A stretch of DNA of 64,000 nucleotides. Source: Gammaproteobacteria bacterium UBA2965. Its GTDB lineage: Bacteria; Pseudomonadota; Gammaproteobacteria; Pseudomonadales; Azotimanducaceae. Below the pieces are notes generated by a model, which saw nothing but the letters and a program-made list of their open reading frames with translations, was not told the origin of the DNA and searched no databases. Location: assembly GCA_002348385.1 (NCBI GenBank), contig DEBD01000037.1:234166-298165 (forward strand), given 5' to 3'. A program made the position numbers and the translations under genes. Numbering within the stretch: the stretch's first letter is position 1; the number at the start of each line of letters is the position of its first letter. Below, one piece after another: positions 9,084 to 17,212 of the stretch.

Positions 9084-9842
9084 ATGGATCTTCAACTCCA
9101 GGGCCGCCGGGCTTTAATCACCGGCGCAACCAAGGGCATCGGCCGCGCCATTGCCGAGAGCTTTGCCAGCGAGGGCGCCAACGTCGCCATCTGCGCGCGC
9201 AACCAGGAAGAACTCGACGCCGCAGTCGCTGAACTGGAAAGCAAAGGGATCACTGCCTGCGGACAGGCAGTGGACGTAAACGACGGCGACGCCCTGAAAG
9301 GGTTCGTGGATGCCGCAGCTGAGGCGCTGGGGGGATTGGATTGCATCGTCTCCAATGTCACCGGTGGCGGCGGACAGGGCGATGAGGCCTGGCGTGCCAA
9401 ATTCGAAGGTGACGTGCTGGGTACCGTGCGGCTGGTGGAGGCTGCGCTCCCGCACCTCGAAAAGTCGGACAACGCCAGCATCGTCATGATCTCTACCACC
9501 GCAGCGCTGGAGAAATTCATGAATGCCGGGCCCTACAACGCCATGAAGGCCGCGCTCATCCAATACTCCGGCGCGCTGTCTCAGGACGTAGCACCCAAGG
9601 GAATTCGCGTGAACACCATCAGTCCCGGCCCGATCTTCATCGATGGCGGCGCCTGGGACAACATCAAGCAGAACATGACGCCGTTTTACGACGCGACCCT
9701 GGCCGATATCCCCATCGGTCGCATGGGCAAGGCTGAAGAGATCGCCGACCAGGTGGTCTTCCTGGCGAGCCCGCGCGGTGCATTCACCACCGGCACCAAC
9801 ATCGTCATCGATGGCGGCCTGACCAAACGCATTCAATTCTGA
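9084..9842 (+). CDS. SDR family oxidoreductase
   Basis: Short-chain dehydrogenase of 252 residues. The nucleotide-binding TGATKGIG is at about residues 13-20, the active-site YNAMK near 155, and SPGPIFIDGG near 185. It resembles 3-oxoacyl-ACP reductase-like SDRs. ATG 9084 follows GGGAAGGA and starts MDLQLQGRRA, matching the paralogue at 36789-37556, which starts MDLGLQGAKA and has the same SPGPIFIEGG motif. It heads a plus-strand set with glutathione peroxidase (11 bp gap) and P450 (65 bp gap). Likely oxidises or reduces a lipid-like hydroxyl or keto group; substrate unknown. Confidence 0.9.
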   Translation: MDLQLQGRRALITGATKGIGRAIAESFASEGANVAICARNQEELDAAVAELESKGITACGQAVDVNDGDALKGFVDAAAEALGGLDCIVSNVTGGGGQGDEAWRAKFEGDVLGTVRLVEAALPHLEKSDNASIVMISTTAALEKFMNAGPYNAMKAALIQYSGALSQDVAPKGIRVNTISPGPIFIDGGAWDNIKQNMTPFYDATLADIPIGRMGKAEEIADQVVFLASPRGAFTTGTNIVIDGGLTKRIQF

Positions 9843-9853
9843 GGAGCCAGACT

Positions 9854-10396
9854 ATGAGCGATCTATACGATATTGCCGTAGACAAGATCGACGGCACCGC
9901 CACCAACCTGGGGGAACACGCCGGCGAGGTACTGCTGGTGGTCAACGTGGCCTCGAAGTGCGGGCTGACACCGCAGTACGAGGGCCTCGAGGCACTGCAC
10001 GAGCAGTATCGCGACCAGAAGTTCTCCGTGCTCGGCTTCCCCGCCAACGACTTCGCTGGCCAGGAGCCGGGCAGCAACGAGGAGATCCAGGAGTTCTGCA
10101 GCAGTACCTACGGAGTGGATTTTCCGCTCTACAGCAAGATCCCGGTTACCGGCCCGGACAAGCATCCCCTGTACGCTCACCTCACCACTGCCGAGCCTAA
10201 CGCGGAAAATCGCGAAAGCATGGAGGAGATGCTGCGCGGTTACGACATGGAGCCCACACAGCGCCCGGAGGTACTGTGGAACTTCGAGAAGTTCCTCATC
10301 GACCGCAATGGCAACGTGGCCGGTCGCTTCGCGCCCGATACGGCACCCGATGCAGCCAATCTGGTGGAGGCGATAGAAGCCGAAATCGCCAAGTGA
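9854..10396 (+). CDS. Glutathione peroxidase (cysteine type)
   Basis: 180 residues of the GPx family. The peroxidatic residue is Cys36 in NVASKCGLT, so it is not a selenoprotein. The GFPANDFAGQEPGSNEEI segment gives the conserved catalytic Gln and loop, and the C-terminal VLWNFEKFLIDRNG supplies the catalytic Trp-Asn pair. It reduces hydrogen or lipid hydroperoxides, in bacteria usually with thioredoxin or glutathione. It lies 11 bp after the SDR and 65 bp before the P450, so it may protect against peroxide leaking from the P450 cycle; that link is inference. Confidence 0.93.
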   Translation: MSDLYDIAVDKIDGTATNLGEHAGEVLLVVNVASKCGLTPQYEGLEALHEQYRDQKFSVLGFPANDFAGQEPGSNEEIQEFCSSTYGVDFPLYSKIPVTGPDKHPLYAHLTTAEPNAENRESMEEMLRGYDMEPTQRPEVLWNFEKFLIDRNGNVAGRFAPDTAPDAANLVEAIEAEIAK

Positions 10397-10461
10397 GCCA
10401 GCGCGCTCGGTGGCCGGCGGCTTGCCGCCAGCCGCCGAGCCGCCCATTCCAGGAGTAATTC

Positions 10462-11721
10462 ATGGCAGCCAAGCCCCAACTCGATCCCACGCTCTTCAGC
10501 CACACCTACGCTGACAACCCCTACCCCACTTTGAAAGTGCTGCGTGATGAGCATCCCGTGTGCCAGATGCCAGGCACCGACACGTGGATGGTTACGCGCT
10601 ATGAAGATGTGGTGGCCTGCTTCAAGGACACGGAAAACTTCTCCGCCTCGCCCAACGGCCTGTCCATTGGCGCGGTGTTCGGCCCAACACTCATGGAGTA
10701 CGACGGCGAGGATCACACTAAGCTCCGAAACATCGTCGCGCCGGAGTTCGTCGGCATGAAGCAGAAAGCGTTGCTGCCCGTCATCTCGCGCAACACCATG
10801 GCGCTGATCGAAAAGTTCACGGCCAGCCAAGCCCGGCGCATCGCCGAAAAGGCAGCAGGCGCAGGTGAGATCGACATCGTGGACGATTTCGCTACCCGGT
10901 TGCCGCTGAACGTGATTCTGGATGTGTTGGACTTGCCTCAGGAAGCCCACGAGATGTTTCATGATTGGTATCCCGCCATGATGAACGGCATCAACGGCGA
11001 CCCGGAACTGCGCCTCAAAGGTCGGCAGGCCAACGCCGAGTACCACGACTATCTGGATCCGCTGATCGAGGCACGCGCGGTAAACCCGGGCGACGACCTG
11101 CTCTCCCGCCTGTCTATCGCCGAGGTGGACGGCCAGACCATGACCAAGGACGAGATCAAGTCTTTCGCCAGCCTTATCCTGGTGGCAGGCGCGGAAACTA
11201 CCGACAAAGCCATCGCCAATCTGTGGTATCAGCTGCTGGCCAACCCGGACCAGTGGGAGGCGGTGCAGGCCGACCCGGAGCTGCTCGATCGCGCCTTCAC
11301 CGAGATGATGCGCATTCACCCCCCTGCCGGCGGCCAGATGCGACGCGCCATCCGCGACGTGCACCTGCACGGAGAGGTCATTCCGGAAGGCGCTTTGGTT
11401 AGTCTGTCCATCTATGGCGCCAACCACGACGAGCGGGTGTTCAAGGACCCGGAGCGGTTCGACATCTTTCGCGACGATCTTTACTTCGGCCGGGATCTGC
11501 GCGGCGGTTATCACGAGGACGGTAAGGCCGGGCACCTTGGCTTCGGATTAGGCAAGCATTTTTGCGTGGGCTATCAGCTCGCCCGAGCCGAAACCGTCAT
11601 CGGCACCCAGGAGCTGATGAAAGTGATCAAGAACCCGCGCTTCAAACCGGGATCAAACCCCACACCCATCGCGATACGGATCGAGCCGTGGAGCCTGCCT
11701 CTGGAGTTCGACACGCCCTAG
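10462..11721 (+). CDS. Cytochrome P450
   Basis: 419 residues, the size of soluble bacterial P450s. The I-helix oxygen-activation motif AGAETTDKA is near residues 244-252, the ExxR pair is in FTEMMRIHPP, and the haem ligand is Cys368 in FGLGKHFCVGYQLA. There is no membrane anchor, so it should take electrons from a ferredoxin/reductase pair. None is encoded in the window. Substrate is unknown; the surroundings (fatty-acyl CoA ligase, SDR, peroxidase) suggest a hydrophobic substrate. An AGGAG site lies just before the ATG. Confidence 0.95.
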   Translation: MAAKPQLDPTLFSHTYADNPYPTLKVLRDEHPVCQMPGTDTWMVTRYEDVVACFKDTENFSASPNGLSIGAVFGPTLMEYDGEDHTKLRNIVAPEFVGMKQKALLPVISRNTMALIEKFTASQARRIAEKAAGAGEIDIVDDFATRLPLNVILDVLDLPQEAHEMFHDWYPAMMNGINGDPELRLKGRQANAEYHDYLDPLIEARAVNPGDDLLSRLSIAEVDGQTMTKDEIKSFASLILVAGAETTDKAIANLWYQLLANPDQWEAVQADPELLDRAFTEMMRIHPPAGGQMRRAIRDVHLHGEVIPEGALVSLSIYGANHDERVFKDPERFDIFRDDLYFGRDLRGGYHEDGKAGHLGFGLGKHFCVGYQLARAETVIGTQELMKVIKNPRFKPGSNPTPIAIRIEPWSLPLEFDTP

Positions 11722-11824
11722 CGGCTTTGCGGCGACGAACCAGGCTCTACAAGCTTTCGCCATGCTCGACGTTGCTGGAACCCACATCGAGCTGATCGAC
11801 TGAGCAATGCGCCGATGTTCGAGA

Positions 11825-11840
11825 CCCGTTGTCGAACGGG
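11825..11840. terminator. Short hairpin between convergent genes
   Basis: CCCGTT, GTCG loop, AACGGG lies between the convergent P450 and outer-membrane protein genes. Only six base pairs and no U-run, so a terminator role is tentative. Confidence 0.25.
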
Positions 11841-11846
11841 CTCGTT

Positions 11847-13136
11847 CTAACGCCCGAGGCGGTAGCGCAATCCGAGCAGCAGCAGATGAGCGCTATGCTC
11901 AGTGTCCCATTCGCTTTGCAAGGCCGTCGGCGGGCTTTCTAGGGTAACGGAGGGCGCCCACCAGTACCGGTAATTGAAACTCGCCGTGAGGCGCTCGCTG
12001 ACGCGCGCGGAGACGCCAAGCAGCGCCTGCACGGACACTGTTGAGTCCGAGTCGTCCACGTACAGACTCGACGTGCCGCCTTCGCGCAGCGTTATATCGT
12101 AATCGATCCAGGTGTAGCCGACACCGATGCCGGCATAGGGCTGCAGCACAGCGCCGCCGGCAAAGTCGTAGATCAGATTTACGCCCAGGTTCACCGTCTC
12201 TGCCTGACCGCTCGAGCGCGCTTCGCCGCGCACGCTGCCGAAGTCCACTACATCCGAATCGTTTTCCCACCGGTACAGCTCGAGCTCGGCCCGCCAGCCG
12301 CGCCCTGTGGCCCCCTCGCTGGCATAGCCGACAGCGAGCGCCAGCGCACCACCCAGATCAAAGGCATCGAAGTTTGTGTCACGCAGTCCATCTTCGATGT
12401 CCGAGTCCTCGGCCGCCACCGCGCCCAGACGCAGCTCCGTATACCAACGTGCGTGGGAGTGCGCCGGGCCGCGCTGTATGCGTTCACGCGCTTTGAATGC
12501 ATAACGCAAACTCAGGCTCGCCTGATGGATGGGGTGGTCTGTCTCGAACGACTCGCCCATTTCCCCGACCAGGTTAAGCTTGGCGTTGCGCCAATAACGA
12601 TAATCCAGATCGAGTCGAAATCGTCGTCCCAGGGGTGCACCGACGCCAATGATCCCCTGGTAGGCAAAGCTCGTGCCGCTGTCATCCAACACCAGCATGT
12701 CGGCAAAAGCGTCATTGATTGCGTAGCTCACCTTCGCAAATCCCACGCCAACACCAACGTATGGTCGCAGAACAGCCCAACGGAATTCGTACAGCGCGTT
12801 CAACATCAGACTCGAAACGTCGGTGGTGTCGTTGTTGTCGTTATTCACGATACCGCGCGCATCGTCGAACTCGAGGATCTCCAGGTCGTTTGTCCGATAC
12901 GCGCCTTCCAATTCCAGCCGCCAGCCGTTGTCGAAAGCATAGCCGGCGGTCACCTGAGCAGCTCGAAAGCCCAAGTCGTAATCGATAAGCACAGGTGTTT
13001 CGTCAACGCTCTCGTTGGCGGAATAAGTGATCCCAACGCCAACGCCCAGGTACCCGCCCGCCATTGCTGCAGGTGCGGTAGCAAGCGCCATTACTCCTAC
13101 CAGCCGCACCAGACGCCGCTTCGCCGTCTCTGTCAT
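11847..13136 (-). CDS. Outer-membrane beta-barrel protein with two tandem OmpW/OmpA-like barrels
   Basis: 429 residues from ATG 13136; the longer start adds only ten non-signal residues. A signal peptide with an AMA cleavage site ends near residue 27. Two similar halves follow. Each has a GVGVGxxY-type first strand, alternating aromatic/hydrophobic strands, YAFDNGWRLELEGAY or RGWRAELELYRWEN, LRPYVGVGVGFAKV or LQPYAGIGVGYTWI, a DLDYRYWRN or SFNYRYWWAP strand, and SLRYAF or GLRYRLGR at the end of each half. Each half would be an eight-strand barrel, so the chain looks like an internal duplication. It is divergent from arfB. Function (small hydrophobic-molecule uptake or structural) is not shown. 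Confidence 0.82.
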   Translation of the reverse strand: MTETAKRRLVRLVGVMALATAPAAMAGGYLGVGVGITYSANESVDETPVLIDYDLGFRAAQVTAGYAFDNGWRLELEGAYRTNDLEILEFDDARGIVNNDNNDTTDVSSLMLNALYEFRWAVLRPYVGVGVGFAKVSYAINDAFADMLVLDDSGTSFAYQGIIGVGAPLGRRFRLDLDYRYWRNAKLNLVGEMGESFETDHPIHQASLSLRYAFKARERIQRGPAHSHARWYTELRLGAVAAEDSDIEDGLRDTNFDAFDLGGALALAVGYASEGATGRGWRAELELYRWENDSDVVDFGSVRGEARSSGQAETVNLGVNLIYDFAGGAVLQPYAGIGVGYTWIDYDITLREGGTSSLYVDDSDSTVSVQALLGVSARVSERLTASFNYRYWWAPSVTLESPPTALQSEWDTEHSAHLLLLGLRYRLGR

Positions 13137-13262
13137 TGGCCTTCGCGCCAAGCCATCAAAACGCACGCAAGTCTACACGAGCGTCGCCGGGGTCACCGCA
13201 CGCGCACTGGTAAATCTGCGCAGCCGCGATTAGCATCGGCCGCGAATTCAAGGCGCGCCAGC

Positions 13263-13691
13263 GTGGACAATCAACCGTCATCGACTTCACTGCCACAAGG
13301 CATTCCAGCGGATGCGCTGTCGTTTGACTTCGTACGCAGCCGCGGCGCCGGTGGGCAGCACGTCAACAAGGTGTCTACCGCCGTAGTGTTGCGCCTGAAC
13401 GTGGCAGATACCGACCTGGCCGAACCCACCAAAGCTCGCCTGCTGCGCCTGGCCGGCGCACGGGCAAATAAATCCGGCGAGGTGGTGATCAAAGCCGACC
13501 GTCGGCGCACCCAGGCACGTAATCGCGCCGACGCCTTGGCGCGCCTGGCAGACCTGGTGGAGCAGGCCCGTCACGTGCCCAAGCGCCGCCGCAAAACGCG
13601 CGTGAGCGCAGCCGTGAAACGCCGGCGTCTGGACAATAAAGGGCGGCGCGGCGCGCTGAAAAAGCTGCGCACGGACCCGTCGCGGGACTAA
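13263..13691 (+). CDS. arfB: Alternative ribosome-rescue factor ArfB (class-I release factor-like hydrolase)
   Basis: 142 residues starting at a GTG. The peptidyl-tRNA hydrolase GGQ motif is in SRGAGGQHVNKVST near residue 30, in the usual ArfB position. The C-terminal tail from about residue 100 is very rich in Lys and Arg, as in ArfB, where it enters the empty mRNA channel of stalled ribosomes. The protein releases nascent chains from ribosomes stuck on mRNA without a stop codon. Length matches ArfB (about 140) and excludes full-length RF1 or RF2. It is divergent from the outer-membrane protein gene with a 126-bp gap. Confidence 0.92.
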   Translation: MDNQPSSTSLPQGIPADALSFDFVRSRGAGGQHVNKVSTAVVLRLNVADTDLAEPTKARLLRLAGARANKSGEVVIKADRRRTQARNRADALARLADLVEQARHVPKRRRKTRVSAAVKRRRLDNKGRRGALKKLRTDPSRD

Positions 13692-13779
13692 GCGCTAGCC
13701 AATGCGTCCACTTTGCGCGCAGATGGGTTGGAGCGACAAAATCCGGTAAGCTCGGTCATCTGGGTGGGGGAGAGCGAAA

Positions 13780-14328
13780 ATGAGCGCAACGAAATACGGC
13801 GCGACGGCCAAATGGCTGCATTGGTTGGTTGGCGTCATCGCCATCATCATGCTGATCTTCGGGTCGGGGCTGGAGGACATGCCGCTGGACCAGCGCCAGC
13901 AGATCATCATGGGTCACTCCGGTCTGGGCACCCTGGTGCTGCTGTTCATGGTCGTTCGCTGGCGTTGGCGGTTGTCCCACGAACCCCCGGGGCCCACACC
14001 CAACATGGGCGCATGGCAGACTAAGCTGTCGAAATGGGTGCACTGGACCTTATACGTGGTGATGGTGCTGCAGCCCGTTTTCGGGATTCTGCAGGCCATG
14101 TACATCACCGATTACGAAGTGGTCGCCTTCGGCCTCATCAACTACTCAGGCATGGCTGAGGACAACGCGGAGCGCGCGCAACTGTTCCATGTGCTGCACG
14201 GGCTCAACGCCGGGCTCATCATGCTGCTGGTGATCGGTCATGTGGCGGCCTCGCTGTACCACCACTTCGTTCAGAAAGATGACGTGCTGCGGCGCATGCT
14301 ACCTTTCGGCAAGGTGAAGTCCGAGTAG
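13780..14328 (+). CDS. Cytochrome b561-type membrane protein
   Basis: 182 residues with four hydrophobic segments at roughly 12-34, 45-67, 84-108 and 145-165. Conserved His residues sit in WLHWLVG, IMGHSGLG, KWVHWTLY and in HVLHGLN plus VIGHVAASLYHH, giving the bis-His ligands of two haem b. Such proteins carry electrons from the quinone pool or ascorbate-like donors across or along the inner membrane; several act with periplasmic or superoxide-related partners. Preceded by a GGGGGAG site. No partner gene is adjacent. Confidence 0.9.
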   Translation: MSATKYGATAKWLHWLVGVIAIIMLIFGSGLEDMPLDQRQQIIMGHSGLGTLVLLFMVVRWRWRLSHEPPGPTPNMGAWQTKLSKWVHWTLYVVMVLQPVFGILQAMYITDYEVVAFGLINYSGMAEDNAERAQLFHVLHGLNAGLIMLLVIGHVAASLYHHFVQKDDVLRRMLPFGKVKSE

Positions 14329-14341
14329 CTCAACCGCGCAC

Positions 14342-14680
14342 CTACACGGGCTCGGCGAATCGAGCCTCCATCTGCAGGTAACCGTTAGCGTCCGGGTGGC
14401 GGGACCAGATGTCCTGCCATCCTTCGCCTTCAAACACCCGTCGATGGCCCTCGGCGCGGTCTAAGTCATCCTTCCAAGCGATGATCCAGGTGATGTTGGC
14501 GCTGCCCAGCGGCAGGTCCATTGGCGTATTGCCGCTGAGTTCGGGGGCCATGCCGTTGTCGACCCAGAATCCGACGATGTTCAGATTGTCCTTAAGAAAC
14601 GGAACGGCTTCGTCCACCGCCCACTGTTTGTATGCCTCAAACTTATCCGGATCGTAGTGGTAGCTTCGGATCTCCACCAT
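14342..14680 (-). CDS. NIPSNAP family protein
   Basis: 112 residues. The start VEIRSYHYDPDKFEAYKQW and the later NITWIIAWKDDLDRAEGHRRVFEGEGW match the dimeric alpha-beta barrel NIPSNAP family. These small proteins often sit next to catabolic or lipid-modifying enzymes; their biochemical role is poorly defined. GGAGGAGC precedes the ATG. It lies 39 bp downstream of the CrtC-like gene on the same strand and is probably cotranscribed with it. Confidence 0.82.
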   Translation of the reverse strand: MVEIRSYHYDPDKFEAYKQWAVDEAVPFLKDNLNIVGFWVDNGMAPELSGNTPMDLPLGSANITWIIAWKDDLDRAEGHRRVFEGEGWQDIWSRHPDANGYLQMEARFAEPV

Positions 14681-14719
14681 AGCTTGCTCCTCCTGTTGGC
14701 TTAGTGTGTGAGTAGGCGC

Positions 14720-15676
14720 CTACTCCTCCGGTTGGTCCAGGTATTCCGACAACCCGTAGCCCACACGCTCGCCGTCCAGAGTGTATTGCGTCATGCCTTC
14801 ACCGATGTGGGTATTGCTGCCCGCACGCCGGTTGCGCAGCGGGATGAATCCCATGACCCGACCTTCCAGCACGCGCTCGCGGCCATCTTCCAGCGAAAGC
14901 TGCGCGCGCAGCGCACGGTGAAAGCGCGTTCCCGGCTCGTAGTCGGTTTCCACCTTGGCTTTGGCAATGCGCACGATTTCTTCTCCTTCATGAAAGAGAC
15001 CGCCGCCTTCACCCTCACCATTGGTGTTCACCACCATGCCGAGGTCATCGCCAAAATTCCCAGTAATCCATCGGTAGGACCGGGCCGCCTGCCAGTAGCG
15101 TGGCCCCCAGGAGTGGTCACGTAGACCGTGACCACTGAACGCTGCCCGCGGCTCATCACCGATCTTAAGCTCACCCGACACCCGCATGTGCTGCTCGGTA
15201 TGCGCCCGAGCGAACTGATTGTCGTCGTCAGGGTCGCCTACATGACCGTAGAAGGGACCCACGGCGTCGTGGCGCAGGTTCAGCATCAAAGACTGCCTGG
15301 GGTTTTCCTTGAAGGCTCGAGACGGATCCTGCATATCACGCGGATCGGCCATCACGAGCACAGAACCTTCGAACCGGGTGTGCACCACTTCGGTGGGTTT
15401 CTCTACCTCAATACTCAGGCCGCCCGCATTCCAACCGTCGTTATGGCTGATCTCCGGCTTGCCGTACATGAAGTAAGCCGACCCGTCCGGATTCCAGACG
15501 ATAACCGTCATTTCGGCGTAGCCTTCGTTGGCTCGGTTGCCTATGCGCACGAAGCCACCCCGATTCTGGGAGGGATCGAAAAAATTGAAGTAGACCGATT
15601 CGTTGAAGTTCTTTTCCGGGCCCAACTCGTGGGTGTAGTCGTCCTCCGGTTTCAGGTTGCCAATGATTCTGGCCAT
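14720..15676 (-). CDS. CrtC/tocopherol-cyclase-like lipocalin-fold protein
   Basis: 318 residues with no signal peptide. The GHGLRDHSWGPR motif near residue 187 is characteristic of the hydroxyneurosporene dehydratase (CrtC)/AttH-like superfamily, now split into several DUF families, in which a double lipocalin-like barrel binds a long hydrophobic ligand. The N-terminal NESVYFNFFDPSQNRGGFVRIGNR fits the first barrel. No carotenoid genes are present, so a carotenoid role is not supported. Its run with NIPSNAP downstream and an epoxide hydrolase 104 bp upstream suggests handling of a lipophilic metabolite. Function is inferred only at fold level. Confidence 0.68.
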   Translation of the reverse strand: MARIIGNLKPEDDYTHELGPEKNFNESVYFNFFDPSQNRGGFVRIGNRANEGYAEMTVIVWNPDGSAYFMYGKPEISHNDGWNAGGLSIEVEKPTEVVHTRFEGSVLVMADPRDMQDPSRAFKENPRQSLMLNLRHDAVGPFYGHVGDPDDDNQFARAHTEQHMRVSGELKIGDEPRAAFSGHGLRDHSWGPRYWQAARSYRWITGNFGDDLGMVVNTNGEGEGGGLFHEGEEIVRIAKAKVETDYEPGTRFHRALRAQLSLEDGRERVLEGRVMGFIPLRNRRAGSNTHIGEGMTQYTLDGERVGYGLSEYLDQPEE

Positions 15677-15780
15677 GGGTCCTCCCTTGCATTCTGCTAG
15701 TTAGTGTACGCCCATCACCGTTGTCTAGGGAGTGGGCCAAAGAGCGGCTCGGTTCGCTGCATGGTCACGAGAGCACTGTC

Positions 15781-16998
15781 TCACCGCAAAGATGCGTAGA
15801 ACGCCTGCACGTCGGCGGCAAACAGGTCCGGCTCCTCGGCGGCAGCGAAGTGACCACCGCGCTCCTGGTTGCTCCAACGCACTAGATTGTTACGCGACGC
15901 CACCAGCTTCTTCGGCGCAAACACCATTTCCTTAGGAAACCCAGCTACTGCCACGGGCACCTCGATGGCAGGAGTACGATCGTGGGCTTTGTCCCATGGG
16001 GTTCGAAAGGTGTGCCAGTACCAGCGAGCCGAGGTCACATAGCTCTCGGTGAACCAGTACAGACTCACCAGATCCAGCAGAAAGCGCCGCGATGGCAAGT
16101 GGTCGATCCCACGGCTGTGATCGCTCCAGTGATAGCGCTTCTCCACGATCCACGACGCCAACCCAACCGGTGAGTCGTGCAGCGCGTAGGCGAACGTTTG
16201 CGGGTCCGTAATGTGCACGGCCACATGCGCCAGCGCGGTGACCCAGCGCTCATCCATCTCATCCCAGCACCAGCGTTCGTCTGGCTCGAAATCCTCCCGC
16301 GCCAGCCTGGCGGTGGGGCCATCCAGAATGCCACGCAGGCCCAGCAAGCTGCCCGGTGGCGGTGCGTCCGCCGGAGAGCCACCCAGCGTGGGGGGAATGC
16401 TCACATGTATGCCCACTACGCGGTCGCCGTACTTATGACCGAGCTGTGCGGTAATGGCGGCGCCGAAGTCACCACCGGCCGCCGCGAAGCGAGGATAGCC
16501 GAGCACGTCGGTCATGAGTGTAGCCCAAAGGTCCGCGGTCCATTGGGTCTGCACCCCGTCCACGGCAAGCGGCGTGGAAAAGCCGAATCCGGGCAACGAG
16601 GGAATGACCACATCGAAGGCATCTGCTGGGTCACCCCCGTAGGACGCTGGATCCGACAGCCGCAGGGCCACCTCCTTCCAATCCCAGAACGTCCAGGGCC
16701 AGCCATGGGTGAGCACAATGGGCAGTGGGTTCGGACCCTTGCCCGGCACGTGCATGAAGTGGATCGGGATATCGTCCAGGGTGACGCGGTAATGCTCGAA
16801 GGCGTTGATTTCCGCTTCGGTCTCACGCCAGTCATATTCGCGCCATGACGCCACGAACGACTCCATGTAGGAGCGCGGCACCCCGAAGCGCCAATCCTCA
16901 TTGTTGAAGTCGGCTGGCCAGCGAATATGCGCCAAGCGCGCATCCAAATCCGCCAGCGCGGGATCCGGAATGGCGACCGTGAACGGTTCAGGCTGCAC
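15781..16998 (-). CDS. Epoxide hydrolase (EHN plus alpha/beta-hydrolase)
   Basis: 405 residues in the juvenile-hormone/microsomal epoxide hydrolase class. The N-terminal EHN domain contains DLDARLAHIRWP and the WREYDWRETEAEINAFEHY stretch. Oxyanion-hole HGWP is at 98-101, the nucleophile is Asp177 in GGDFGA, and the catalytic His is H383 in ERGGHFAAAE. It opens epoxides to diols. The start is GTG with a strong GGAGGTGAGGG site. Same strand and close to the CrtC-like gene. Not a member of the HsaD (steroid meta-cleavage product hydrolase) type: its nucleophile is Asp rather than Ser. Confidence 0.92.
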   Translation of the reverse strand: MQPEPFTVAIPDPALADLDARLAHIRWPADFNNEDWRFGVPRSYMESFVASWREYDWRETEAEINAFEHYRVTLDDIPIHFMHVPGKGPNPLPIVLTHGWPWTFWDWKEVALRLSDPASYGGDPADAFDVVIPSLPGFGFSTPLAVDGVQTQWTADLWATLMTDVLGYPRFAAAGGDFGAAITAQLGHKYGDRVVGIHVSIPPTLGGSPADAPPPGSLLGLRGILDGPTARLAREDFEPDERWCWDEMDERWVTALAHVAVHITDPQTFAYALHDSPVGLASWIVEKRYHWSDHSRGIDHLPSRRFLLDLVSLYWFTESYVTSARWYWHTFRTPWDKAHDRTPAIEVPVAVAGFPKEMVFAPKKLVASRNNLVRWSNQERGGHFAAAEEPDLFAADVQAFYASLR

Positions 16999-17212
16999 CC
17001 CTCACCTCCTCATCAGAATCAATTCGATTACGGGAATTGTACGCTGGCGCCACAGCCAAGATGCACCCATTCGCGCTATCGGCATCTATCCGATGATGCC
17101 AGCGACTTACCACACGGACAGGCTTGTCCATGGCGGAACCAAACGATCCGACTGCAGCGGCGCGCGCCGAAGCCTCGCGCCCGCATCCAATGGCTAGCCG
17201 ACCGGCCGGTGG

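Noticed and set aside
10240..11535. Antisense frame across the P450 gene
   Set aside because: Same reason: no domain, and the P450 on the other strand has all its motifs.
12453..13262. Long plus-strand frame leading into arfB
   Set aside because: It overlaps the outer-membrane protein gene antisense and has no family resemblance; arfB starts at the GTG 13263.
15781..16998. Epoxide hydrolase as the missing steroid hydrolase HsaD
   Set aside because: Its nucleophile is Asp in an epoxide hydrolase motif with an EHN domain; HsaD uses Ser. It is also 33 kb away.
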